From Novosphingobium sp. PhB57 (GTDB taxonomy: Bacteria > Pseudomonadota > Alphaproteobacteria > Sphingomonadales > Sphingomonadaceae), in assembly GCF_004342985.1 (NCBI RefSeq), contig NZ_SMBO01000016.1:1-52353 (forward strand): a DNA stretch of 52,353 nt, written 5' to 3'. Both the position numbers and the translations under genes were made by a program. Below the pieces are notes generated by a model. That model was not told the DNA's origin, made no database searches, and saw nothing but the letters and a program-made list of their open reading frames with translations. Position 1 is the first letter of the stretch. Each line of letters starts with the position of its first letter. Of the stretch, positions 1 to 8,865 are shown in pieces.

Positions 1-83
1 CGAGCGCAATAATAGGCCGGACATATGAACGCATGCGATCCGATCAAACTTCTGCCCCCATCTTGCAGGGAGGAGGCCGTCCA

Positions 84-479
84 CATATGGCTCTTCGAGA
101 TCCCATCCATACCCAGCGCCTTTACCAGGTCATCTACCGAGCGGGTGGAAATGCCCTGGATATACGCTTCCTGGATTACCGCGGTCAGCGCCCGCTCGGC
201 CATGCGGCGGGGTTCGAGGAAGCCGGGGAAGTAGCTTCCCTTCCTGAGCTTGGGGATGCGCAGTTCGACCGTCCCGGCTCGCGTCTGCCAGTCGCGCTCG
301 CGGTAGCCGTTGCGCTGGACCAGCCTCGCCGCAGATTTCTCGCCATGGCCGGCTCCGGTCAGGTTGCCGACTTCCATCTCCATCAGCCGCTCGGCGGCAA
401 AAGAGATCATCTCGCGCAGAATATCTGCATCCGGGGTCTTCTCTACCAGAGAGCGCAAGTGCATCATCGGATCGGTCAT
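84..479 (-). pseudogene. IS256-family (Mutator-type) transposase, N-terminal fragment
   Basis: Reading from an ATG at 479 down, about 130 residues match the N-terminal region of IS256 transposases. Visible blocks are GAGHGEKSAAR, QRNGYRERDWQTRAG, ELRIPKLRKGSYFPGFLEPR and IQGISTRSVDDLVKALGM. These precede the DDE catalytic domain. After GISKSH the match ends abruptly near position 84; the frame stays open to the window edge but no longer resembles a transposase. All catalytic residues are missing, so the product is inactive. A deletion or a second insertion at position 84 is the simplest explanation. Confidence 0.8.
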
Positions 480-586
480 CGTGATTCCTTCCGTCAGGTT
501 TGAGCTTCGCAACCCAAACCTACCCGAAATCACGGTGACCACCTCAGCCTTCAGCTACACCACGTCCTGGGACACGACCCTCTCTA
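84..586 (-). mobile_element. Truncated IS256-family insertion sequence (5' end only)
   Basis: The segment carries the beginning of an IS256-type transposase on the minus strand plus about 100 bases of upstream DNA. The outer end is probably near 586, where the minus strand reads GAGAGGGTCGTGTCCCAGG, in the style of terminal inverted repeats of this family. The partner repeat cannot be checked because similarity to the transposase stops at about position 84, where unrelated sequence begins. The element is therefore a fragment and cannot move by itself. Confidence 0.55.
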
Positions 587-797
587 AGCAGCAAGATATC
601 AGTATGACCACTGCGGAAAACAGCCACTTCACCTGGTGTTTCATGCTGGATAACCATATTTTATATCCGGAACGGCCTAAGGGTCAGATCGCCGAAACAG
701 CATGCAGGCCCTTGACCTCGAGAGCGGAAATGCAAAATATATTGGACGGCGGAATCACCGCCAAAGCGAGGAGAGTTGGAAGAAAGGAGGCAAAGCA

Positions 798-1010
798 ATG
801 TCCCTCTCCAAATTTCATCATCCGTTCGAGTTTATGGGGCGTCCCCAGCTCGAGCCGGAGGTCAAGCGTGCGATTCTGGCGTCTTGGATTTGCGACGCTC
901 ACGCAGCCGAAAACCGCCCCGATCTGAGGCGTCCGCCTGGCGGATCGCAGGTCAACCGGCTTGTCGACAAAACGTCTGCTATGCGCAGCGCTGATGCTCA
1001 CGAGGCGTGA
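798..1010 (+). CDS. Small hypothetical protein, 70 aa
   Basis: The product starts MSLSKFHHPFEFMGRPQL and is hydrophilic, without signal peptide or membrane segment. The ATG at 798 is chosen because a strong ribosome-binding site (AAAGGAGG) lies 7 bases upstream; an earlier ATG at 702 has none. Its stop at 1008-1010 sits just before the ATG of the next gene, so the two are probably co-translated. I do not recognise a named domain. The N-terminal region looks like a small conserved sphingomonad protein of unknown role, which is an impression from memory only. Confidence 0.65.
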   Translation: MSLSKFHHPFEFMGRPQLEPEVKRAILASWICDAHAAENRPDLRRPPGGSQVNRLVDKTSAMRSADAHEA

Positions 1011-1012
1011 CC

Positions 1013-1213
1013 ATGTCGGAGCAGTTATTCACCCTCTTGCGCCAAGAGCGCAAACGCTTGGAAAGAGCGATAGCGAAAGCAGAAGCTGAAAAAGCACATC
1101 CTTCCGAAGTGAAGCGCATGAAAGTGCTCCATAGGATAGTGAATGAGCAAATCTGCAGTTGGATGCGAGACCTTTATGGCACCGATCCACAGCGGTTGAA
1201 ACAAGCCGCATAA
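1013..1213 (+). CDS. Small charged helical protein, 66 aa
   Basis: The sequence is rich in Lys, Arg and Glu and should form a long helix or short coiled coil in its first half (LLRQERKRLERAIAKAEAEK). No signal or membrane segment is present. A GTG at 1007 is in frame and overlaps the upstream stop, but GAGG at 1002-1005 is spaced correctly for the ATG at 1013, so that start is preferred. It follows the 70-aa gene directly and precedes a strong hairpin, so the two small genes form one transcription unit. Function unknown. Confidence 0.6.
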   Translation: MSEQLFTLLRQERKRLERAIAKAEAEKAHPSEVKRMKVLHRIVNEQICSWMRDLYGTDPQRLKQAA

Positions 1214-1220
1214 CTCCAGA

Positions 1221-1251
1221 GATGAGCCGGAGGCCTGAACTCCGGCTCATC
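1221..1251 (+). terminator. Strong hairpin after the small-gene pair
   Basis: A perfect 12-bp inverted repeat, GATGAGCCGGAG / CTCCGGCTCATC, with a 7-base loop begins 8 bases after the stop codon at 1213. There is no T-run after it, so it may need Rho or act as an RNA 3'-end stabiliser. Confidence 0.6.
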
Positions 1252-1637
1252 ACGGGGACGCATCTCTGCATAACCTGGGACGCGGGCACAGGCGCGGAGC
1301 GCGGACGACGTTTGGCCGGTCTGTCGCAGCCCAGCCTGCTCGGCATGAACCGTCGCTTCTCACGTGCCAATCGCATCCCGTAGGAACTAGTTTCACCGCA
1401 GCGCAGAGTAAGCCACGATCACGCTTCTGCATTGATTATCCGTCACATCTGTCCCCTTCCATCTTTAATTTCCCTCCTCCGCAAGCAAGAGCTGCTGGCT
1501 AGGACATTCTTATTGAAAGGCAATTCCATCCAAACCCTGCCAACCCCCGGCGGTGATTACTGTCCAAACGCGGCCTAAATCAATTTCCCAAACCCGTATT
1601 TGAGACTGTGTTTCTGCCTGCTCGCTTTCAAAAAAGT
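1252..1637. other. Intergenic, nothing recognised
   Basis: About 390 bases between the small-gene hairpin and the end of the xanthine dehydrogenase operon. I see no convincing gene, repeat or RNA here. Both neighbouring units run towards it, so it is a convergent spacer. Confidence 0.5.
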
Positions 1638-2552
1638 CTAGCCTTCGATCTGAAGCAGCTGCGCAACCACGGAGATGGCAATCACATCCGGCTCTTTGCC
1701 TGTCACACCGGGAATACCGATAGGCGCCGTGAGCCGGGCGAGGGCATCCTCACGCACCCCGTCAGCCAGAAGCTTTGACCGGAATCGGGCGATTTTGGTC
1801 GACGACCCGATCAGGCCCACGAAAGACAAAGGCGAGCGCCTCATAGCCGCAAGCGTCAGACTGTAGTCCAATGGATGATCGTGTGTGAGGATAGCGAGGG
1901 CAGCATCGGCCGGTGCTTCTGCCACACAATGCAATATCTCCGTCTCCTGCATCACCGTGACCCCGTCGATGGCCGCCATTTCGGGCCTCGTATCAAACCA
2001 TGCAAGTTGTAGGGGGAGGCCAATCATGTGCCGCACGATTGCCTGACCGACGTGTCCTGCCCCGAAAAGATAGAACGGGCGGAGTCGCTGGCCTACCGGC
2101 TCAACGATGCGGGCGCCGATGTCGGGCCTTTCGCCCCGCGCAGACTGATGCGTTGCCGTCTCCTGCCGGAAGACGGCGCGTTCGATACGACTTTGTCCTA
2201 GTGTCGTCACCAGCATGTGGCCTGGTTCTGCATCCTGCAGCCAGTCAAGCCCGCCGGGGTCCAGGTGCTCGATCAGCAGTCGCACCCGCCCACCGCAACA
2301 CTGGGCGAGCAGCGGACCAAGCGGATAGTCTTGCACCCGCCAGGTTCCAACTGGCAAGGACAGTACGGCCCGGGCCTGTTCGAGTGCCCGGTATTCCAAT
2401 TGGCCGCCGCCGATCGTGCCAAACTGGCCGCCTGCCGTCGCTACCATGCGCGTGCCGGCCGCGCGCGGCGCGGAGCCTTCGGTGGCTAAAATAGTGACGA
2501 GTGCGCAAGGTTCATCTGGCAGGCGGCCAAGCCAGTCAATCCATTGCGTCAC
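1638..2552 (-). CDS. xdhC: Xanthine dehydrogenase accessory protein XdhC
   Basis: XdhC binds molybdenum cofactor, helps make its sulfurated form, and inserts it into XdhB. The 304-aa protein has the family's two parts: an N-terminal XdhC/CoxI domain with GTIGGGQLEYRA and the Cys pair in AQCCGGRVRLLIE, and a C-terminal Rossmann domain with FYLFGAGHVGQAI. The GTG start overlaps the TGA of xdhB (GTGA), which implies translational coupling. It is the last gene of the purine operon. Length and motif content are normal. Cofactor insertion is the known family role; nothing here is missing. Confidence 0.93.
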   Translation of the reverse strand: MTQWIDWLGRLPDEPCALVTILATEGSAPRAAGTRMVATAGGQFGTIGGGQLEYRALEQARAVLSLPVGTWRVQDYPLGPLLAQCCGGRVRLLIEHLDPGGLDWLQDAEPGHMLVTTLGQSRIERAVFRQETATHQSARGERPDIGARIVEPVGQRLRPFYLFGAGHVGQAIVRHMIGLPLQLAWFDTRPEMAAIDGVTVMQETEILHCVAEAPADAALAILTHDHPLDYSLTLAAMRRSPLSFVGLIGSSTKIARFRSKLLADGVREDALARLTAPIGIPGVTGKEPDVIAISVVAQLLQIEG

Positions 2553-4858
2553 GGTGAGGCAAATTGGGCTATGGCTGCCATAACCCGCTCGGGCGTAGCC
2601 GGTGCATCAAGCTGCGCCATTTCCCGGCCATCGGGTGCAGCTGCTGCAATGGCACGGTTAAGGGCTGAAAACACCGAAATGGCCAGCATGAAAGGCGGTT
2701 CGCCGACCGCCTTCGATCGATTAATGGTGGGTTCGATGTTTTCTCCGTCCCACAGGTTCACAACGAAATGCTTGGCCCGATCGGACGCCGTAGGGATCTT
2801 GTAGGTTGCCGGACTATGGGTAAGGAGCCGACCTTCGTGGTCGAACACGAGGTCCTCAGTCGTCAGCCAGCCTTGCCCTTGCAAAAAGCCGCCTTCGATC
2901 TGCCCCTTGTCTATCAGAGGATTAAGCGAGCGGCCAACGTCGTGGAGGATATCGACTGCCAGCACTCGGTGTTCGCCGGTGAGCGTGTCAATCGCCACTT
3001 CTGAAACCGCAGCGCCGTAAGCGAAGTAATAAAACGGTCTGCCTCGATGGGCTGCACGGTCATATTGGATGCCCGGTGTTGCGTAAAAACCAGTGGCCGA
3101 AAGAGAGATACGCCCTATGTGCGCCTTGCGAGCAGCTTCCGCAAAAGTCATTCTTTCCTCGCCAGCCGTTACACCCTCGAGAGAGAACGCAACGTCCCCT
3201 TGCCTGCATCCATACAGGCGGGCAAGGAAAGCAGCGAGCCGCTCGCGGATGGTCATTGCCGCATTATGCGCGGCCATGCCGTTGAGGTCCGCCCCCGAGC
3301 TGGCCGCGGTGGCCGAGGTATTGGGAACCTTGTCGGTTCGGGTTGCCGTGACGCGCACCTGTGTGAGTGGCACCGCAAAGACGTCGGCAACGATCTGCGC
3401 CACTTTCACATAGAGGCCCTGCCCCATTTCGGTGCCGCCGTGGTTCAGCTGGATCGAACCATCCGCATAAAGGTGGACCAGAGCTCCCGCCTGATTGAGA
3501 TGCGTCGTGGTGAAGCTGATCCCGAACTTCACCGGCGTCAGCGCAATGCCTCTCTTGATCACCGGGCTGGCAGCATTGGATACTTCGATCGCCCTCACTC
3601 TCGCATCGTAGTTTGTGTCGCTGCGCAGCCGGGCGATCAACGCGGGGGCGATGTTATCGCTTACCATCATCCCGTAGGGCGTAACGTCCCGGCCCGGGCC
3701 GTAGAGGTTCGCAACGCGAACTTCTAATGGTTCTTTTCCCAGCGCAATAGCGACGTGATCGATGATCCGCTCGATTGCGAGCATACCCTGCGGGCCCCCG
3801 AAACCGCGAAACGCCGTGGCTGACACGGTGTTGGTCTTCAGCCTTTCAGAAACGATCTCGACGTCTGGCAGGAAATAGCAATTGTCGACGTGGAACATCG
3901 CTCGGTCGTTGATCGCAGGAGAAAGATCCTGGCTCGCGCCGCACCGCGATGCGAGATGCAGCGAAAGTGCCAGGATCTGTCCCGCCGCGTCGAACCCGAC
4001 CTGATAAGCTACCTCGAATTCATGGCGCTTGCCGGTAAGGATCATGTCGTCGTCACGGTCGACTCGGAACTTCGCAGGTCGCCCGGTCTTGGCAGCAACC
4101 AAGGCCGCGGCAGCTGCAAAGCCGGTCGCCTGCGTTTCCTTGCCTCCAAAGCCGCCACCCAACCGCCGCACTTCCACCGTGACATCGGCAGAAGAAAGGT
4201 TCAGCAAGTTGGCAACCAGATGTTGCACCTCGCTGGGATGCTGCGTGGAGCACAGCAGGTGCAGCTGTCCATCTTCCCCCGGGGTTGCCACGCAGATATG
4301 GCCTTCCAGGTAAAAGTGATCTTGCCCTCCCATCGCAAATTCGCCCGAGATGCGCTGTGGAGCCGCCGCCAGAGCCGCGGCGCAGTCGCCGCGTGCCATG
4401 CGCTGAGTTTCCTCGATACGGCTGCCTGCCTTACGCGCTTCAGCAATGGAAACGGCAGCGGGCCGTTTCTCGTAGACCACCTTGCCAAGCCGCGCAGCCT
4501 TTCGCGCGCTGCGCTGGCTGGTTGCAGCAACAAGGAACAAGGGCTGGCCAGGAAACACCACTTCTCCATCTGCCAACATGGTTTCATCATGGCGAACCGG
4601 CCCAGTGTTGTTTTCTCCCGGGATGTCAGCGGCAGTAAAGACCGCCACCACGCCTTCCGCCGCGCGCACTGCCGATAGGTCCATAGATACGATCCGCGCG
4701 CTAGTCTCGCTCGCCTGCCCGAAAGCGAGGTGAAGCATGTCTGATGGCTCAGGCGCATCGTCAGCATATCGAGCAAGACCGGTGACGTGCAGATGAGCAG
4801 AATCATGCGGATTGTCTGGCTTCAAGCCGGCGCTCCAGGTGTGATCACGTTCAGCCAT
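2549..4858 (-). CDS. xdhB: Xanthine dehydrogenase, molybdopterin-binding subunit
   Basis: Large catalytic subunit (769 aa) of the cytoplasmic enzyme that oxidises hypoxanthine to xanthine and xanthine to urate with NAD. Molybdopterin-contact motifs are in the usual order: QHPSEVQHLV, GGGFGGKETQ, RGFGGPQGMLAIERI, GTEMGQGLYVK and, near the C-terminus, KAVGEPPFMLA, whose Glu is the catalytic base in this family. The first 8 bases overlap the end of xdhA and the stop overlaps the xdhC start, so the three subunit and helper genes are read together. Length fits the separate XdhB type of bacteria. Confidence 0.95.
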   Translation of the reverse strand: MAERDHTWSAGLKPDNPHDSAHLHVTGLARYADDAPEPSDMLHLAFGQASETSARIVSMDLSAVRAAEGVVAVFTAADIPGENNTGPVRHDETMLADGEVVFPGQPLFLVAATSQRSARKAARLGKVVYEKRPAAVSIAEARKAGSRIEETQRMARGDCAAALAAAPQRISGEFAMGGQDHFYLEGHICVATPGEDGQLHLLCSTQHPSEVQHLVANLLNLSSADVTVEVRRLGGGFGGKETQATGFAAAAALVAAKTGRPAKFRVDRDDDMILTGKRHEFEVAYQVGFDAAGQILALSLHLASRCGASQDLSPAINDRAMFHVDNCYFLPDVEIVSERLKTNTVSATAFRGFGGPQGMLAIERIIDHVAIALGKEPLEVRVANLYGPGRDVTPYGMMVSDNIAPALIARLRSDTNYDARVRAIEVSNAASPVIKRGIALTPVKFGISFTTTHLNQAGALVHLYADGSIQLNHGGTEMGQGLYVKVAQIVADVFAVPLTQVRVTATRTDKVPNTSATAASSGADLNGMAAHNAAMTIRERLAAFLARLYGCRQGDVAFSLEGVTAGEERMTFAEAARKAHIGRISLSATGFYATPGIQYDRAAHRGRPFYYFAYGAAVSEVAIDTLTGEHRVLAVDILHDVGRSLNPLIDKGQIEGGFLQGQGWLTTEDLVFDHEGRLLTHSPATYKIPTASDRAKHFVVNLWDGENIEPTINRSKAVGEPPFMLAISVFSALNRAIAAAAPDGREMAQLDAPATPERVMAAIAQFASP

Positions 4859-6275
4859 CTACGGCTTCCACCTGCAGCACGGAAATGCCGGCGCCCTGTT
4901 CCCGAAGCCAGAGGCGGCGCAGCAGCATAGCCGCGGCATCGAGACGGTAGCGCGCCGAACCACGTACATCGCTGAGCGGTGCGAAGTCGGCGCGCAACGC
5001 CTCGGCAGCAAATGCGAGCGTTGCCTCGCTGAATGGCGCGCCGATCAAAGCAGCCTCGCAGCCTCGAGCACGGCGGGGCGTCGCTGCCATACCGCCAAAA
5101 GCGACTCGCGCATCGACGATCAATCCTTGGTCGAGGGTTAGCTTGATCGCGCCGCAAACTGCCGAGATATCGCTGTCGAAACGGCGCGAAAGCTTGGCGA
5201 TGTGTATGACGTCCTCCGGCTGGGGACGCGGGATGCTGATGCTTTCTACGAACTCACCGGCCCGGCGGTCCTGCTTGCCGTAATCTAGGAAGAAGGAATC
5301 CAGCGGTATTGTCCGGCGTCCGGAAAGCGAGCGCAGTGTCAGCTGCGCTCCCAGGGCGATGAGCCCCGGCGGCCCATCGCCAATCGGCGAGCCATTGGCA
5401 ATGTTGCCGCCCACGGTTGCAGCGCTCCTCACTTGCAATCCGCCGATACGCCGCACCAGTTCTCCAAGGTCCGGATGAAGTCGCGCCATCGGCCCGTGCG
5501 CCTCGGCATAACGGACCGCGCCACCCAGCCTCAGGTTCGATGGGCCTTCGTCTATCTCGCTCAGGTCGGCCACATCGCCGAGGAAGATCACCTCACCGAG
5601 ATCCCTCAGCCCCTTCGTTACCCACACGCCCACATCGGTTGCGCCTGCCACCATTACTGCCTGGGGATGGTCCGCAAGAAGTATCGCCAGTTCATGCGAT
5701 GTGCGCGGGGCAAACCACGCTTGGCCGCGCCATTCGCCCTTGGTTCCGCCTTCACCGATGGTACTGAGCCGCGCCGCCAAGGGGGCCTCATCCAGAACAC
5801 GCGTTTGGACTTGTTCGCCAGCTTCGATGATGGGCCCATAACCGGTACAACGGCACAGGTTGCCAGAAAGCATATCGGCTACCGGCAGGTCGCATCCAAG
5901 CGCGCCGATGGCCTTTCCCTGCAGCGACATGACGATTCCCGGGGTGCAAAAGCCGCATTGCGATGCACCATTGGCCGCCATGCAGGCCTGTACGCGATTG
6001 AGCCGGCCATCGGCTGATAGACTCTCGACCGTCCGCACTGCTTTACCATGAAGCATGGGTAGAAACTGGATGCAGGAATTGACAGCGCGCCATTGAATCT
6101 GGCCGTTGGAAGGTGCGCCGACCAGCACCGTGCACGCCCCGCAATCCCCCTCGGCACATCCCTCCTTCGTTCCCGTCCGTCTGCAGGAATAGCGCAGGTA
6201 ATCGAGGAGCGTCGTGCCGGGATCAAACTCGGTCAATTCGCAGGCGTGCTCGTTAAGTAAAAACCGGACTGTCAT
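4851..6275 (-). CDS. xdhA: Xanthine dehydrogenase, iron-sulfur and FAD subunit
   Basis: Small subunit (474 aa) carrying electrons from the molybdenum centre to NAD. A plant-type [2Fe-2S] cluster is held by C40, C45, C48 and C68, and a second by C107, C110, C141 and C143 (QCGFC and CRC motifs). A FAD-binding domain follows from about residue 170 (MVAGATDVGVWV), with a CO-dehydrogenase flavoprotein C-terminal domain from about 360. All eight cluster cysteines are present. A GGGGGAG ribosome-binding site lies before the ATG, 7 bases after uraH. It forms the heterodimer with XdhB. Confidence 0.95.
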   Translation of the reverse strand: MTVRFLLNEHACELTEFDPGTTLLDYLRYSCRRTGTKEGCAEGDCGACTVLVGAPSNGQIQWRAVNSCIQFLPMLHGKAVRTVESLSADGRLNRVQACMAANGASQCGFCTPGIVMSLQGKAIGALGCDLPVADMLSGNLCRCTGYGPIIEAGEQVQTRVLDEAPLAARLSTIGEGGTKGEWRGQAWFAPRTSHELAILLADHPQAVMVAGATDVGVWVTKGLRDLGEVIFLGDVADLSEIDEGPSNLRLGGAVRYAEAHGPMARLHPDLGELVRRIGGLQVRSAATVGGNIANGSPIGDGPPGLIALGAQLTLRSLSGRRTIPLDSFFLDYGKQDRRAGEFVESISIPRPQPEDVIHIAKLSRRFDSDISAVCGAIKLTLDQGLIVDARVAFGGMAATPRRARGCEAALIGAPFSEATLAFAAEALRADFAPLSDVRGSARYRLDAAAMLLRRLWLREQGAGISVLQVEAVDG

Positions 6276-6282
6276 GGCGGAC

Positions 6283-6612
6283 CTAGCTCCCCCGATACGT
6301 CGAATAGCCGTGGGGCGAGATTAGCAAAGGTACATGATAATGCCCCGCTCCCGCCACACCGAAAGCTATGGGCACACGGTCGAGGAACGGCGGCTGCGAC
6401 AGAACGATGCCCTTTGCCCGGAAATAGTCCGCGACCGAAAAGGTCAGTAGATAGGAGCCGGGCCCGAGCCTCGGTATGCCAGGGCACCGTCCATCCGCAT
6501 CGGTTACACCGGTGAAAAGCACACCGCCATCGGCCGCGGCAAGCTCCAGCGCTATTCCCTCGGCCGGACAACCGAAAGTCGTATCGAGGACATGGGTCGA
6601 CAAACCCGTCAT
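6283..6612 (-). CDS. uraH: 5-hydroxyisourate hydrolase (cytoplasmic)
   Basis: This transthyretin-related enzyme opens 5-hydroxyisourate to OHCU, the second step after urate oxidation. The 109-aa chain has the known active-site elements: H7 in LSTHVLD, R42 in DADGR, the HYH motif (H91, H93) and the C-terminal signature YRGS (106-109). There is no signal peptide, so it works in the cytoplasm beside the other pathway enzymes. The ATG overlaps the upstream stop (ATGA). A second, exported copy is at 31547-31945. Confidence 0.95.
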   Translation of the reverse strand: MTGLSTHVLDTTFGCPAEGIALELAAADGGVLFTGVTDADGRCPGIPRLGPGSYLLTFSVADYFRAKGIVLSQPPFLDRVPIAFGVAGAGHYHVPLLISPHGYSTYRGS

Positions 6613-8051
6613 GCAGCTTCCCCCTGGCCCGGCAACTGGTCTGGCGCCGGCCAGCTGCCCAGAAACTCTTGCTCATCGTACGTCAGGAATTCGGCCATCA
6701 AGGCATCGCGATCATCGAGGAACAATTGATTGGCCAAGCCCTTCAACAGGCGCGGCAAGGCATTTTGCAGCCCCGAAAGCGCCGAGGCCGATAGTCCAAG
6801 GCTGACCAGCGCGGAGTAATTGAACGCAAACAGGCCGTGGATCCGCGCAGGATCCGCGCCCTGTCGCGCAACAAATTCAAAGGCTGGTCCAAGGTAGGGA
6901 TGCGCATCGATCAAGGCATGACGCGGGCCAGACGGCGTCACACGCTCACCCCAACGCAAGATAAGATCGGCCACGTCGGCCAACTCAGGGCGTAGTCCCG
7001 GATCGCTTATAAACCCTGTCGAAACCACCACAAAATCGAATTCGTGGCGTGCCTGCGGCGTAGTCACCTGAATGAGCCCATCGCGCGCGGCCACATCGAG
7101 CCAAGGCGCGCCAAGATGAAGCGCGAAGCCGGGCTTGGCAGAGGCGTTCTCAAAGGAATCGTTCGTGGGAGGCTGGTTGTGCCCGAGGAAGCAGCGCATC
7201 GCTGCATACTTGGTCTCATCGTCGAGCGCCGGGTAGCGGGCGGTAAACCCTACGCGCTCCATGAAACGGATCGGGTTGACGCGGGGCAAGTCCTTGCGGC
7301 GGATAAAGACTTCCGCAGCTGCTACACCCTGAGAAAGCGCAAAGCCAGCATTGTCGAAGGCCGAAGCACCGCCGCCTAGAATGCCTATGCGCTTGCCATG
7401 AAGAGCAGCGAAGTCGATCGGTTCGCTGGTGTGGGCCCAGAGCCGCCGCGGCAGATTTTCCCGAACCACCGGCGGTGTATACCACTCGCCTCCGCCTTGA
7501 ATACCCGTTGCAAGAACGACCTTGCGAGCATGAACCGGCGCGCCTTCGGTGAAGTGCAGGCGGTGCAGCCCTTCCGCCTGCAGAGGCTCGATCCGCACCA
7601 GTTTCGCGTCATTTTTCACGGGTAGCGCGAGCACGCGGCGATACCACCGTAAATATTCCATCCAGTCTCGGCGGGCAATCTTGTCGACGCCGGCCCAGCC
7701 CTGCGCCCCATGCTGCGCTTCCCACCAGGCACGAAAAGTCAGCGAGGGAATGCCGAAGTCGATGGGATTGAGATGCTTGGGCGTCCGCAGTGTCACCATG
7801 CGCGCATAGTTCTCCCATGGCCCTTCGAAACCGGCCGGGTTCTCATCGAAAACCATCGCATGCGGAACGCCCTGCGAACGCAGACCAAAAGCGACTGACA
7901 AGCCGCACTGGCCGCCGCCAATTACGGCCACATCAAGAACCCGTGCCCCTTCGAAGTCACGAGGGCGCACCCATTCGGGACGGTTGTGGCCGATCAGTTC
8001 GAGTTCGCGCGCAAGCTGCGCTTCGAGTGCTGTCAGGCCTATCGCGCTCAT
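6609..8051 (-). CDS. FAD/NAD(P)-dependent monooxygenase, probable urate hydroxylase (HpyO-like)
   Basis: The 480-aa protein has two dinucleotide-binding motifs, VAVIGGGQCGLS (about 42-52) for FAD and IGILGGGASAFDNA (about 222-234) for NAD(P)H, like flavin monooxygenases. It sits exactly where a urate-oxidising enzyme is needed, between uraD and uraH with ATGA overlaps on both sides. No uricase, PuuD or HpxO-type enzyme is present in the operon. A flavoprotein unrelated to HpxO that does this job, HpyO, is known from Xanthomonas; I cannot confirm homology by alignment. Function is therefore inferred from position and cofactor type. Another oxidation of a purine side product remains possible. 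Confidence 0.75.
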   Translation of the reverse strand: MSAIGLTALEAQLARELELIGHNRPEWVRPRDFEGARVLDVAVIGGGQCGLSVAFGLRSQGVPHAMVFDENPAGFEGPWENYARMVTLRTPKHLNPIDFGIPSLTFRAWWEAQHGAQGWAGVDKIARRDWMEYLRWYRRVLALPVKNDAKLVRIEPLQAEGLHRLHFTEGAPVHARKVVLATGIQGGGEWYTPPVVRENLPRRLWAHTSEPIDFAALHGKRIGILGGGASAFDNAGFALSQGVAAAEVFIRRKDLPRVNPIRFMERVGFTARYPALDDETKYAAMRCFLGHNQPPTNDSFENASAKPGFALHLGAPWLDVAARDGLIQVTTPQARHEFDFVVVSTGFISDPGLRPELADVADLILRWGERVTPSGPRHALIDAHPYLGPAFEFVARQGADPARIHGLFAFNYSALVSLGLSASALSGLQNALPRLLKGLANQLFLDDRDALMAEFLTYDEQEFLGSWPAPDQLPGQGEAA

Positions 8052-8488
8052 GTCGGATCCTCCAGCCTCAGGCGCACGATTTCACCGATCTGTTCGAGCG
8101 CAGCGCCGATTTCCTCCTGCCTACCGTTCTCGAGGCGACGTTCCATAGCCGCCAGAATGCTGTTCTTGTCGTTCAGACGCACACAGATGATGAAGGGAAA
8201 GTGGAAGCGCGCGCGATAGGCCGCGTTCATGGCGTGGAAGCGTGCGAACTCCTCCGGGCTAAGCCTGTCGAGCCCGGCGCTCGCCTGCTCGATGGCGGAA
8301 GCCTTGGTGAGAGTCCCGTCGATCGCTGCCTTGCCGCCTAATTCCGGGTGCGCGCGGATCAGCCCAAGTTGTTCCTCGATATCGGCCTCGTACATCACCG
8401 CGAGCAGATCTGCATGACGATCGCCCGACGACGGCCTGGTATCTGCGCGCGCCTCGAGCCATGGACTGTGTTCGAACAGCGAGGTCAC
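8048..8488 (-). CDS. uraD: OHCU decarboxylase
   Basis: UraD decarboxylates 2-oxo-4-hydroxy-4-carboxy-5-ureidoimidazoline stereospecifically to (S)-allantoin, the third step of urate breakdown. Family blocks are visible: FEHSPWLEARA at the start, AHPELGGKAA, and HAMNAAYRARFHFPFIICVR. The GTG start overlaps the TGA of hpxZ, and an in-frame stop lies four codons upstream, so the protein cannot be longer. At 146 aa it lacks roughly 20 N-terminal residues seen in most relatives, which usually precede the EHSPW motif. The active-site region is intact. Confidence 0.92.
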   Translation of the reverse strand: MTSLFEHSPWLEARADTRPSSGDRHADLLAVMYEADIEEQLGLIRAHPELGGKAAIDGTLTKASAIEQASAGLDRLSPEEFARFHAMNAAYRARFHFPFIICVRLNDKNSILAAMERRLENGRQEEIGAALEQIGEIVRLRLEDPT

Positions 8489-8865
8489 GAAATGCCATCT
8501 TCAGGGCTGACATTCCCGGAAACAACCTTCCAGCCATCGCCGAAGCGAACCCAGGTAAGTGTCTGAAGATCCCCGTGCTCGGAGCCGTCGCGCAAGAGCT
8601 CGGTTTCGACGGTAACGAACCCATCCCCATCAACGGTGATCACGGCCCGGCCCAGCAGTTGCCGCGGAGAATCCCTTGGAACCTCGCGGAACGCAGGAGT
8701 TTCCTCGAGCTCATAAATCACCTCGCCAACGCTGCAACGGTTCTTGGTAACGACCTCATGGACCAGCGCGCCCTTCGCCGGAATGTCGTCCGCCATCAAA
8801 GCACTTTCATATGGATGAAATGCAGCGCTTGTTTCGGCGTGGAACCGGGGGGCCTCGATCGTCAA
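8485..8865 (-). CDS. hpxZ: HpxZ/AtzH-like oxalurate catabolism protein
   Basis: A 126-aa protein of the small NTF2-like fold (AtzH/HpxZ family). Recognisable features are the F..YESALM.DD motif near the start and the C-terminal LQTLTWVRFGDGWKVVSGNVS. In hpx-type clusters HpxZ accompanies the oxalurate amidase HpxY; its exact job is not settled. I place the start at TTG 8865, which overlaps the puuE stop (TTGA) and has AGGGAG upstream; this gives the usual family length. An open frame continues to 8934 but would overlap puuE by 73 bases. Confidence 0.8.
   Translation of the reverse strand: MTIEAPRFHAETSAAFHPYESALMADDIPAKGALVHEVVTKNRCSVGEVIYELEETPAFREVPRDSPRQLLGRAVITVDGDGFVTVETELLRDGSEHGDLQTLTWVRFGDGWKVVSGNVSPEDGIS

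Noticed and set aside
33..503. Plus-strand frame of 156 codons at the left edge
   Set aside because: It is the antisense shadow of the IS256 transposase fragment, which has clear family motifs on the minus strand.
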